NCBI GenBank assembly: GCA_021464245.1
Contig: JADCRB010000163.1
Coordinates: 248,001 to 312,000, forward strand
Origin: Carallia brachiata
Taxonomy: Eukaryota > Streptophyta > Magnoliopsida > Malpighiales > Rhizophoraceae
DNA length: 64,000 bases
Direction: 5' to 3'
Shown piece by piece: positions 34,151 through 44,389 of this stretch. Every line of letters begins with the position of its first letter. The stretch's first letter is position 1. Both the position numbers and the translations under genes were made by a program. Below the pieces are notes generated by a model, which was not told where the DNA came from, did not search any database, and saw only the letters and a list, made by a program, of their open reading frames with translations.

Positions 34151-35920
34151 AACTGTGTTCAAACTGTATCTATATATTAATATTTTTGAAGTTAATATAT
34201 CATCGTATAAGTATCATACTGTATTCTTATCGACGCGTCCGTGTCCGTATTTGTGTTGGTGTCCATATTTCATAGAAAGTCATCAATAAAAAGGACAATT
34301 GCTGTAGGGATGAGGGTGTCATATGTATTTTTTTTATCAAAAAAAAAAAAAAAAGAGTGTCAGATGTATTTGTTTTCATTATAAGTCAATTGTCTATAAA
34401 TTTTAGACAGCACATTAGCAATATATATTTTCAAAAATTTGAGACACCCACTATAATTATTTCCACCCATACTCTCTCTTTTTCTCCTTGTCGCCTCCAT
34501 ATCCCTTTAACCGTCCATCTATCATTTTTCTAATTTAAAAAAAAAAAAACTTAAATCAATTAACCGTGTCTTTTTTATTCTTTCCTTAAATGATTCTCAA
34601 AAAGCACAAATTAAGTTTATCCAAGTCTTTTGCTGATGTTACAATCGCTCACACCTTACTCTTTTCAATGGTGTGGTTAGTCTATGCTACACTTAAACAG
34701 GAAACATCTTCCTTTGCGCTAAGATTCTTAGACTCTTATTTTACAACATCCTATCTATCATGTTTTAATTACCGAAGTTCTGATGCTGGAAAATGTTGGA
34801 CAGAGATTAAAACAAGTTAAAATCCATAAATCATTAGTTAAACTACTAATCAATTTAGTCTAATTATGGAACATGAATTCTAGACCAATAAGAAGAATCA
34901 ACATTAACCAAAGAAAGGCACACAAAAAAAAAAAAAGAAAACCTTTTTGAATGGTGTGGAACTATGGGGATTGAACCTGCCGGATTAGACCGACATGCAC
35001 TTAAATTTTTTTTAAAAAAAATTGTACAGGCATCAAAAGCATTAAAAAAAGAAAAAATAAATAAATAGAGCAAGTGAACTAAAGAAAAGGTGAAAAATTT
35101 TGTTTGAATAGGTAGTCTTGATTGTTCATTAGAAATTTGAGTTTTTGAGATTAACTGAATCTTATTCTAGACTACGTTTGATTTAATAATTAGAATTGAA
35201 AAGCTGTGGTTGAACAAAATTGAAAATTCATGTCAAAAAAAATTTTTTTGAAATTAATTTGAGTTATTGGCAATGATTGTCAATTTAGTCAATTTGAGAG
35301 TTTTTTCAGTATTTTAACAAATCAAAATTATTAATATTGTGAATATTTAAATTAAATTTCTTAATATTCTTAAAATTAAGAAATTATTGCTAGCTGAGCG
35401 TTAATAGTTTGAGCAATTGCTGAGTATCAACTGAATTTTTTTTTCAATTATTTAATATAATAAAAATAGGGTATTTTTGACAAATAATCGAACAATTAAT
35501 TCTTTATTTACTTTGCACTTTTTTTCCTTTTTATAAATATTTTAGTGATATTTAATAATTATTTCGGTGATATTTAATAATTATTTCAACATAAACTCTC
35601 ACTATAAATAATGCAAAAACTAAAATTTATTAAATAGTAAAGCACACATCTTACTTAATGTTTTCTATACTGTAATTATTTAAATTGAGTTTATTTTTTA
35701 TAAATACAAGTTTAATACTTCTTGATAAAATTGTTAGATTATTAATCCCTTCTTTTAATTTTTTTTTCAACAAAAAAAAAAACAAAGTATTTACTAATTT
35801 GTTATATTTTAATGCTCGTTTTTAATTAATTGTCCATGTATGGTCATGAACTAATGAACTGCAGTGCAGCCTTAAATACAGGATTTGTCCATTTGCCTTT
35901 GTACCAACCCCAGTAAAGCC

Positions 35921-38791
35921 ATGGTGTTGGAATCTTTGTTGGTAGCTCTTGTCGAACCGATCTGGAATCTTGCCAAACTCTTGTGGCAATGTGCTGCAAA
36001 TCATGAAGACTACATATCTGATGCTAAAACAGATGTTGAGTCCTTGAAAGTGAGAAGGGAACGATTGAAGCAACTGAAAGAAGAAGTGGAGGCGAGGGTC
36101 GCAGTTGAGGAGAAACAACTCAGGCAACCAACTTACAAAGTCGGGAGCTGGCTAGCTAGAGCAGGAAACGAGCAAGAGCGCGCGGACAAGATTATTAGTG
36201 AATCGGAAGAACAAATTCAGAGGAGATGCCTCGGATGTTTGCTTCCCACCAGGAACTTTTGCTTGTCCAACGAAGTGGGGAAGAAAGTGAGGTCGAAGCT
36301 TAAAGATGTTACTGAGCTGATAGAGGAAGGAAATTTTGATGTTGTTACTGAGAGAAAGCCTCAAGATCCAGTGGACGAGAGGCCAATAGAAAGGACGGTG
36401 GGGTTGGACACCAATGTCAGCGAGGTGTGGAGGCGGGTTCAAGAGCATGGTGTCGGAATTATCGGTATATATGGTATGGGGGGTGTTGGGAAAACCACCC
36501 TCCTAAAGAAGATTAACAACAAGTTCTTGAGTACAAGCCATAAGTTTGATGTGGTGATTTGGGTTGTGGTGTCAAAGGAAGGAAATTTGGGAAAGATTCA
36601 AGAAGCTATTTGCAACAAATTGAGCATTCCCAATGAGTTGTGGCGGGGAAAAGATGAGGATGAAAGAGCTGTGGTGATACACAAGTTCTTGAGAAACAAA
36701 ATGTTTGTTCTGCTTTTGGATGATTTATGGAATCAATTAGAATTGGTGAGAGTAGGGCTGCCTCCTTTGGATGAAACAAGTGGTTCCAAGGTGGTCTTTA
36801 CAACCAGATCAGAGGAAGTGTGTATTAGCATGAAGTCCAATCACAGTATTAAATTAGAATGCTTGGCTCCGGAACAAGCTTTCGAGTTGTTTCAGATACA
36901 TGTAGGCCAAAGGACGTTGAATGCTCATCAAGACATAGCAGAGCTTGCCAAGGTTGTTGTTCGAGAATGCCAAGGTTTGCCTCTGGCTCTCATCACTACT
37001 GGACGAGCACTGGCCAGTAGGAGGAAACCTGAAGAGTGGCAGCATGCTATAAGCATGCTGCAAAGTTATCCATCAGAGTTTCCAGGTATGGGGAATCACG
37101 TCTTTCCTATTCTCAAGTATAGTTATGATAGCTTGAGCAATGATAAGCTTAGATCTTGTTTCCTGTACTGTTCCTTCTTTCCCGAGGACCATAATATCCA
37201 CAAACATGATCTCATTGAACTCTGGATTAAGGAGGGACTTCTGGATAGGTTTGACAACGTATTTGATGCGAGAAATGAAGGAGAATTTGTTCTTGAAACT
37301 TTGAAGCTCACATGTCTGTTAGGGAGGGGCGTGCCAGAAAGTTACATTGGTGACCCCGATGATTACGTTAGGATGCATGACGTGATTCGGGACATGGCCT
37401 TGTGGCTAGCTCGTGATTGTGGGAAGGAGGAAAATAAGCTCGTTGTACTTGAGCATGCGAGGTTGACTGGACCACAGGGGTTTGCAAAATGGAAAGATGC
37501 AGAGAGGTTATCAATATGGGGTTCTAGTTTCAAAAACGTTGCAGAAGCTCCGCCACTCCCTTATTTGTCAACTTTGCTTGTTAGATGTACAAAACTCACT
37601 GCATTTCCAAGTGGTTTCTTCCAGCAAATGGATGCCTTAAGCATTTTGGACTTGTCAGGAAATCGTGAATTAAAAGAGTTACCTGTCGACATTGGTTGTT
37701 TGATCTACTTGCAGCATCTTAATTTCTCAAGGACTCGAATAGGGTTATTGCCACCTGAAGTGAAGAATCTGAAGAAACTCAAAAGTTTGCTAATGGATGA
37801 AACTCATTGTCTAACAGACATCCCAGAAGAAGTCATATCCAGTCTTCTGTCATTGCAAGTCTTTAGCAAGGTGCAGCACATTCCTAGTGAATTCTTCACC
37901 CAGGTGGGCCTGCTGGAGGAGTTGCAATGCTTGAAATGCTTAGTTGATCTGGGAGTCACGTTAAATACCATGAACACCATTCAAAAAGTCTTCTGCTGTC
38001 ACGAGCTACAAAGGTCTATCAGACACCTTTCGATCATCGGATGCTGGCATTTATCCTCATTAGATGTACCATCTTCATCTCTAAGGAGAATGGAGCATCT
38101 AGAGACACTTGATATTTCACATTGCCCAGTTTTCGAGCAATTGACAATTCAATTCCAGGAGGAAGGGATGGTGCAGGAAATCTCACCTTACAATCTCCCT
38201 TCAAGCAATTCAATGCTCAACCGGCAAGCATACTTTCTAAAACTTCGTCATGTAAACATTGCATCATGTCCAAAAGTAAAGGATTTGACATGGCTCATCT
38301 ATGCTCCAAGCCTTCAGACAATCTCGTTAGAATTGTGTCGCTCAATGGTTGAGATAATAGCTAACAATGTGGGATCGGTTGAAAATATGGAAATATTCCC
38401 AAACCTTAAGAGGTTGTCATTGATACATCTTCGCAATCTAAAGAGAATTTGCCAACAAGTATTGCCGTTACCTTCGCTCAGAAAGCTATACGTGCAAAAC
38501 TGCCCAAGACTGCAGAGGCTTCCATTTGATTGCAATAGCGCTAAGTACACTTTGGAGATAATAGAAGCAAATGAAGATTGGTGGGAAAGCCTGCAATGGG
38601 ATAACAATGATGTCAAGAGTGCTTTCTCTCCAAAATTCCAGGAGGTGAAAGACAGGTACTTCGACTGTTTCTCTTTGGTTTTCTTTCACATGGTATTATT
38701 CTTGTTAAATGGAAAACAACAGGTAGAGAATGGCGTTTCAAATGTTAGCCGATATGTTCTTGATTGTCGCCATTTCTTTCAGATGGAATAG
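35921..38791 (+). CDS. CC-NBS-LRR disease resistance protein (RPS2/RPS5-like)
   Basis: An intact intracellular immune receptor gene. I start it at the ATG at 35921 (MVLESLLVALVEPIW), which gives 956 residues. A coiled-coil domain spans residues 1-155. The nucleotide-binding domain carries the P-loop GMGGVGKTT (185-193), the kinase-2 LLLDDLW (264-270), the RNBS-B GSKVVFTTR, the GLPLAL motif (352-357), RNBS-D CFLYCSFFPED and the MHD motif RMHDV (484-488). From about residue 530 irregular leucine-rich repeats follow (LSILDLSGNRELKELP, LKSLLMDETHCLTDIP). The Trp closing kinase-2 marks it as a non-TIR type. The last 45 residues are unusual: GACAG/GTACTT at 38651-38661 and TTTCTTTCAG ending at 38782 look like an intron. 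Splicing would end the protein at 38801 with 917 residues, closer to the family norm. Pathogen specificity is unknown. Confidence 0.93.
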   Translation: MVLESLLVALVEPIWNLAKLLWQCAANHEDYISDAKTDVESLKVRRERLKQLKEEVEARVAVEEKQLRQPTYKVGSWLARAGNEQERADKIISESEEQIQRRCLGCLLPTRNFCLSNEVGKKVRSKLKDVTELIEEGNFDVVTERKPQDPVDERPIERTVGLDTNVSEVWRRVQEHGVGIIGIYGMGGVGKTTLLKKINNKFLSTSHKFDVVIWVVVSKEGNLGKIQEAICNKLSIPNELWRGKDEDERAVVIHKFLRNKMFVLLLDDLWNQLELVRVGLPPLDETSGSKVVFTTRSEEVCISMKSNHSIKLECLAPEQAFELFQIHVGQRTLNAHQDIAELAKVVVRECQGLPLALITTGRALASRRKPEEWQHAISMLQSYPSEFPGMGNHVFPILKYSYDSLSNDKLRSCFLYCSFFPEDHNIHKHDLIELWIKEGLLDRFDNVFDARNEGEFVLETLKLTCLLGRGVPESYIGDPDDYVRMHDVIRDMALWLARDCGKEENKLVVLEHARLTGPQGFAKWKDAERLSIWGSSFKNVAEAPPLPYLSTLLVRCTKLTAFPSGFFQQMDALSILDLSGNRELKELPVDIGCLIYLQHLNFSRTRIGLLPPEVKNLKKLKSLLMDETHCLTDIPEEVISSLLSLQVFSKVQHIPSEFFTQVGLLEELQCLKCLVDLGVTLNTMNTIQKVFCCHELQRSIRHLSIIGCWHLSSLDVPSSSLRRMEHLETLDISHCPVFEQLTIQFQEEGMVQEISPYNLPSSNSMLNRQAYFLKLRHVNIASCPKVKDLTWLIYAPSLQTISLELCRSMVEIIANNVGSVENMEIFPNLKRLSLIHLRNLKRICQQVLPLPSLRKLYVQNCPRLQRLPFDCNSAKYTLEIIEANEDWWESLQWDNNDVKSAFSPKFQEVKDRYFDCFSLVFFHMVLFLLNGKQQVENGVSNVSRYVLDCRHFFQME
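38656..38782 (+). other. probable 3' intron of the NLR gene, readable as coding
   Basis: Begins GTACTTCG after GACAG and ends TTTCTTTCAG. It is 127 bases long and T-rich (TTTCTCTTTGGTTTTCTTTC). It contains no in-frame stop, so retained and spliced transcripts would both make protein, with different C-termini. Confidence 0.5.
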
Positions 38792-39389
38792 ACCAACTTG
38801 ATGGTACTTAGCAAGGAGAAGAATTGGATGGAGTTAATTATGGCCTGCCAAAGTTTGTTATTAATTCTCCTAAAGTCAATGGTAAGTTTATTGTGTCTGA
38901 ACTTTGTTTAAGCACCGGATTCATCAGAATGCGACTGCCCTGTAAGACAATAGTGGACTGGACGCTGCTGAACACAAAGTGCTATTCCTATGTGGGGAAA
39001 ACAAAAAAAAAAAGAAAAACCTAAAGTGCCTGAAATTCGCACATACTGGGAAATGTTAATCAGAATAAATTTGTTGTCTAGTTAAACCAAACAGTGCAAT
39101 GGATTGACTTAGCTTAACAGCATTGCATATCAATCACAAATTTGTTCCTTTGTTTGTCATTTAGTGGGAAATTGAACCAGTTGCCATTCTATGATGCACA
39201 TTGACTAATAAAAACACCATAGTTATGGTGGTGGCATCTAGATGACTTCAGAATCTGTTGATCTTCAAGCTAGGTTGCAACAGTATGCAGTAAGCAGCAT
39301 CAGCAGCAAACAAGAGAAGAAGATTTTTGGTTTAATGATGTTTTAGGTTATTATGTAAATAGTTGTTGGTTAATCTAGTTCGTGTAACC

Positions 39390-39698
39390 TGTTAAGAGTC
39401 ATTTTGTAATGTAATCAGAAAGTGGACATAGCTGTCAAGCAAGCAAGTAAACCAGTAAGTGGTGTTAGGTGGCAGTATTTGTACTTGGGTATGGCTTACC
39501 TTGCTCGGTTAGCTAATAAGCATGGCAAGCATGATACTTATGAAACTGTTCGTTCTTGTGACATGTACTTTGACCCTTTAAAAGGGATTTATGAATGAAA
39601 TCAGAATGGTTGAACAATACAACCATAAAAATATTATGCTGTCTTTTTCTCTGCAACTCCCTCTTTCTTGCCTACTGTTTTTCCTTGTTCTTCTAACA
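39390..39698. mobile_element. possible solo LTR
   Basis: About 309 bp from TGTTAAGAG to CTTCTAACA, with short inverted ends and an internal TTTAAAAGGG TATA-like motif. No flanking duplication was found and no partner is present, so this is only a candidate. Confidence 0.25.
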
Positions 39699-41368
39699 GC
39701 AGAATCTCTCCTGCGCTAAGCTCACAGTCAGACGGTATTGTGTTTCTTAGTTCTATGGGCCACTTTTATAGTCCAATTAGAGTGGGGATGGAGGATTTAA
39801 CTATTAGTTAGAAGTGCAGGTGAGGATTGCTCATGGTCGGCTCACGTAGGATTATAGAAACCAAAAAAATGAATGCCCGTTTAAGGAGATTCCGATTCTA
39901 GAAAATTTATTCGGAATAGGTTTAGTGCTAGAATACACAGGAAACAAACTTACTCAAGAAATATAATATGAGGCTCTATCAATGAATTCTCGATTATTAC
40001 TACTCTCATTTGCTAAAATTAGATTTTGGTTGGCAAATGTAAATTGATTCATCAAAAAAGATAGCTCAATAGGAATAAGTTGTCGAATAGTATATATGAC
40101 TAAAAGTTTTTCACCATATTGCAGACATTCTTACTGTCTTACATGATTTCTCTATGCTGCCTATTACATGGCAAATGTGTGGATTCCAATTAACCTGATA
40201 TGTAACTAACAATCTCCTCCTTCCAGTAAAGCTGGCAGGAAAACCTGGTGTAAACCCTTGGATGTTCACTTTAGGACAGTCATCAGGTTACAATTGGGTC
40301 GGTTCAAAATTCCAATTATGGACTGGGCTGTTAGGTATCTGAGGCCAGGCTCATGGTAACTTCACTTGAATGGGTCTACTGCCGCACCGCCTTCTTGATT
40401 TTTACTCTTAATTTCGAATGCGCAATGACTAGTAGGAGTGTAAACATGAAAAAAAAAAACTAAGAGTGTAAATGAAACACTAATTTTACTAAAAGTGTCG
40501 CGTGATTTGACTTAATAAAAATTCGTTCAAAGTTCGATATCAACTCGTGTAATTAGCGAACTTAGTTTGAGTAAGGATAAACTCGACACGATAGATTTTG
40601 TGAATAATTTGTTTAAAAATCATTTAAGGTTCGTCTAAAATTAATTAAAAATTTTATTTGGTATCTCATTAAAATAGATTTGGGGGGCTTATTTAAGTTA
40701 ATTTGATTAAAGTAAACATTTTTTTATAATTCAACTCTATTTGTAAAAATAAATTTTATAATTATCTTTATTAATACTATCAATTACTTTACGAAACATC
40801 TTCTAATATGCTGTTGAGCATTCAATGGACATATGATAGATCCGATCACTAGACTAGTTCGGTCAGTAAAATAACCAAAACCAATCCGAGACCCGTCAGT
40901 GAGACGTGTGGGTTCTAAATCATGTCCCCTGAACCGCTGAATCAGCGGTTAACCGTTAATTTAGAATGGATGGTTCAAACTCACCGTTCAATATTAAAGG
41001 ATGGAAGCTTGGAGAGTTAATGCACATGGTTGTCCCCTTTTTTTTTTCCTGCTAAGCGACTTCGACCATTTATTCTCTCAAGCAAATCTTTCCCTCTTAT
41101 GATCCAGTTGTTGCACACAAATAAAGTTGAGATATGCAAATCTTAAAGAGCACTATTACATGGAAGTAGCTCAAGAAGATGTAAAGAGATACGCAGTTTA
41201 TTTAATAATATTCAAAAGTTTGTATGTATTTTTTTATTTTTTTAAATTTAATCATCTAACAGTTTATATCATTTCTACTTTAATTCCACATAACTTACAC
41301 TCAACAAGCATTTTCCAGTCCGAGCACTATTATATGGATATAAGTGGACATGCAATTCATTTAACGGC

Positions 41369-41478
41369 GTAAGTGGAGATCTGGAAGGGGATGATTATAT
41401 AGCTCATCATCATTGACAAGGCGAGTAAGCGGAGATCTGAAAGAGGATGATCATATAGCTCATCATCATTGACAATGC
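41369..41478. repeat. 56-bp tandem duplication, two copies
   Basis: The unit beginning GTAAGTGGAGATCTGGAAGG and ending ATCATCATTGACAAGGCGA (41369-41424) is repeated at 41425-41478 with about five substitutions. Confidence 0.85.
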
Positions 41479-43206
41479 AAACCCCTAACTTCACAAGAAA
41501 GTTAGCATAAGAATTCCCTTATTTAAAAACATGTTGCACTTGAACCCCGTCATTTCCCGGCAAATAAAACATTAATATCCTCCATAGTAAAATGATGTTA
41601 ATTGAATCCTAAAATACTGTTTATTGAATATACAAAAAGAGGGCGCTTTCGAAATTAGGAACCAAATATTTCTCAAGGATTTGCTATGCCAGATCATGAC
41701 TTGCAATGGCACATGGGTTGGAAAAGTGGTACAAAACATGGAGAAGAGACAAAACATTTAGTTGAATAATAATCAAGTCACTCTATTTACAAAGTTGCCG
41801 TCTTCCCTATTGTCTGGGGAAACTATAATTAAAGCATTTGCTTTGTGATTGTCCCTCTAGTCTACTCATTTTATTTTATTAATATTTTTTTTTTGAGCTG
41901 CCTCTGTCCGTTTTCAAATAGGAAAAGATTAATTTCTAGAAAAAGAAATGTCCGAATTACTATTTAAATGTAATTAGACGGATTCAATATGTAACCAACT
42001 GCATTGCATGTGTAAATAATTATAAGAAAAAAATTACTTTTTATATTTAGTTATACATGTAATTCGATCGATTACACATTAAATCTGATTGATTACATTA
42101 AGACAGCAATTCAGACACATCTTTCTCTAAAAACGTAACAGTGGTCTTTTTAATAAGAATGATGCAACATGCGAAGACATAATGAACAATCCAACGATGA
42201 GAATATTAGGTGACAGTTGTCCACCCAACATGTGTAAATCATAGAGGTTGTAAATTCGAATGCCAGAGAAACAAAAGCAATGGAGGAGCCGGAAATTGAA
42301 GAAATTAATTTGGTGAATGGGACAAAAGTTGAGCTCCAAAAGTAAATAACTGGTGATGTGAAATCAGTATTCTATTGGGGGCGCCTATATAAAATAATAA
42401 TAAAATCGTACCAAATCTTGATTTTCGGTGGGGAAGTTGACTACAGTCTCAACAATGTGGCTTCCCCAGTGTGTGCAATAGATTCAACCCTTTCTCGTCC
42501 AATTAATTAAGAAAATTTTCCTTGCAACAAAATCTTTCAGATTCCATTAATCACGATTAAAGAAAGAAGATTAGATAAATTCTTTTTATGGAGTCAACTT
42601 CAGAAGCATTGCAGCTTAGTCAATTAAAAACAGTTCGATTTGGAAAATTATTGATCTGCATCTAGCATTATCCAATTGAGCTTAATCAAAGAAAGCCCAA
42701 GGAAGGATTATATTTTCATTGTAGTACTGCTGCTCATTGATCAAGTAACTATTCATTCAGTTAATTTGAACGGAAAAATTTACAGGTCCAGGATACATTG
42801 TTGTGGGTGTTCTATGACACAAATGTTCATGAAAGTTGCTCAATTTTCCTCTGTTGTCTTATATACAGGGGAACGATAAATAATTAGCTCAATGCAGCAA
42901 TTGCTTTGTCTGAAGCATGAAGGTTTTAAATTGCAATTCTCAGGCAACGCTGCAATTATAATTGCGGTCACACGCACCAAATATTTAAGCCTTCGATACA
43001 ACGCTTCCCTAAATCTCAAAGTTTGAGAGTCCCTTTTAATATATATCCTGGACTGTCCACACTAAGTGAAGTGATTTGCAATTCAATTTTCAGTTTTCCT
43101 CTTATCAGCCTCTTTCTCTTGATGGTGGACTATCTTTACTAAAAAAAAAAAACCTCACACATATATACACTATCTTATGTACAAATATGTACTCTATCTC
43201 TTAATC

Positions 43207-44271
43207 CTAAATCTCAAGAAAGCAGCCGGATTGGACATGGCCGGAGTATTGTTTGGGAGTCTTCACTTTGGTCCATTTGCAAGTCTTCGTATTAAACACA
43301 TAAGCCACGTGGGACTCGCCCGTCCCTCCCGAGCCAATGACCAACAGATTGCCTTGCCATGTTGCCAGATAAGCGGCATTGCCCATGTCAGCAGGCAGCT
43401 TGGCAATGGCTTGCCATGTGGAGTTTTTGAGTGTCACCACTTCACTTCCACGGCACATGTACAATGTCCCATCATTTGTGGAGACACAAGTCTTGGGACA
43501 TTCGGCTGATTCCAGGAAGTTTTGTTGTATTTGTTCCCATTCCTGAGTGGCGACATCGAACACCTCAGCAGTTCTCTCAAACTGACCTTGCGTCTCAGTG
43601 CAGTAGCCCCCAATGACGTTGAGCTTTCCGCCATGAAAAATTGCTTTGCTCTCGTCACGCTCTCTCGCCATGTCAGGCAATGAGACCCACTCATCTTTTA
43701 CCACATCGTATGATAGAGCGGATTTCAATGCATTCTTCTCATTGTCATGTCCTCCAACAACGTACACCATGCGATCCAAATCAGAAGTGCATCCGAAAAA
43801 AAGGCGAGATGGGCCAGGCATATCGGCCCCACGCCTCCAGGTGGCGGACACGAAATCAAAAACCAAAACAGAATCGGATGCTTCCCAAGTCACTGGATCC
43901 ATTCCACCCAAGACCACAAGACCCCACTTGACACTTGCCACCTGGCAAAACCTTGGCAACCCATTTTCCCACCCAGGAGCAAGAGGCAACTCAGACCAAG
44001 AACCTTTCTCCGGTTCTAGAAGACTAAACCGGTAAAGCGGAACCTGATTCTTCACGGTTGCCGAATTTTGATCTTGATTTACTTGTGCTTGAGCCATAAC
44101 CACCACTTTTTGACTGTTACCAGCCTCTATTCTATGGTGACGAAACTCCGGCGACTCGATCTTCCCTTTCCACCCTTTGCATACTGATGCAACCGTCGCG
44201 AATTCCTTGTATGTAACACGAACCAGACAATCATAAGCAACATCATTAGGGAGGCCAGCAATTAACTCCAT
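43207..44271 (-). CDS. F-box/kelch-repeat protein (KMD/KFB type)
   Basis: An intact single-exon gene of 354 residues. I use the ATG at 44271 (MELIAGLPNDVAYDCLVRV), which matches the conserved start of this family. The F-box covers about residues 4-48 (LPNDVAYDCLVRV...VASVCKGWKGKIESPEF) and would bind a SKP1-like adaptor in an SCF ubiquitin ligase. Kelch motifs follow from about residue 110: LVVLGGMDPVTWEASDSV, MVYVVGGHDNEKNALKSA, KLNVIGGYCTETQGQFER and LLVIGSGGTGESH, each with the usual G-G and a downstream W. Arabidopsis relatives (KMD1-4, KFB20/39/50) target phenylalanine ammonia-lyase and type-B response regulators, linking them to phenylpropanoid flux and cytokinin signalling. That role here is by family only. 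A TATA box (44381-44389) lies about 110 bases upstream. Close relatives outside the KMD group cannot be excluded. Confidence 0.9.
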   Translation of the reverse strand: MELIAGLPNDVAYDCLVRVTYKEFATVASVCKGWKGKIESPEFRHHRIEAGNSQKVVVMAQAQVNQDQNSATVKNQVPLYRFSLLEPEKGSWSELPLAPGWENGLPRFCQVASVKWGLVVLGGMDPVTWEASDSVLVFDFVSATWRRGADMPGPSRLFFGCTSDLDRMVYVVGGHDNEKNALKSALSYDVVKDEWVSLPDMARERDESKAIFHGGKLNVIGGYCTETQGQFERTAEVFDVATQEWEQIQQNFLESAECPKTCVSTNDGTLYMCRGSEVVTLKNSTWQAIAKLPADMGNAAYLATWQGNLLVIGSGGTGESHVAYVFNTKTCKWTKVKTPKQYSGHVQSGCFLEI

Positions 44272-44380
44272 TACAATCAATATTTATGGATATGCAAACG
44301 AAAAGGAATGTATAGTAATTAGAGGAAAACAAGAGGTAGAAGAGAGTTGAAGATGATTTTTGACCATAGACACATTGGTT

Positions 44381-44389
44381 TTTATATAG
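44381..44389 (-). promoter_or_regulatory. TATA box of the F-box/kelch gene
   Basis: CTATATAAA on the minus strand, about 110 bases before the start codon at 44271, within an otherwise ordinary upstream sequence. Confidence 0.6.

Larger units (their letters stand above)
33039..35643. repeat. segmental duplication, copy B, enlarged by later insertions
   Basis: Homologous to 17002-17915 in the same orientation and order, but almost three times as long. The extra length includes a 494-bp MITE at 33097-33590, a repeat-rich stretch at about 33725-34550, and a 22-base tandem duplication at 35544-35587. It ends about 280 bases before the start of the NLR gene. Confidence 0.7.
38802..43206. other. 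intergenic region between the NLR and F-box/kelch genes
   Basis: The first part is the NLR 3' flank. Further on lie a possible LTR (39390-39698), a 56-base tandem duplication (41369-41478) and several AT-rich tracts. Short frames (41127-41372, 42127-42339, 42676-42879) have no recognisable features and are not called. Confidence 0.5.

Noticed and set aside
34950..35000. B-box-like GGTTCAATCCCC on the minus strand, possible tRNA or SINE
   Set aside because: No A-box at the expected distance, no cloverleaf pairing and no TSD found.
41127..42879. Short frames that could be small secreted peptides
   Set aside because: No signal peptide with conserved cysteines, no upstream promoter context and no family resemblance.
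43431..44035. Plus-strand frames opposite the F-box/kelch gene
   Set aside because: The minus-strand frame has clear F-box and kelch motifs; the opposite frames have none.
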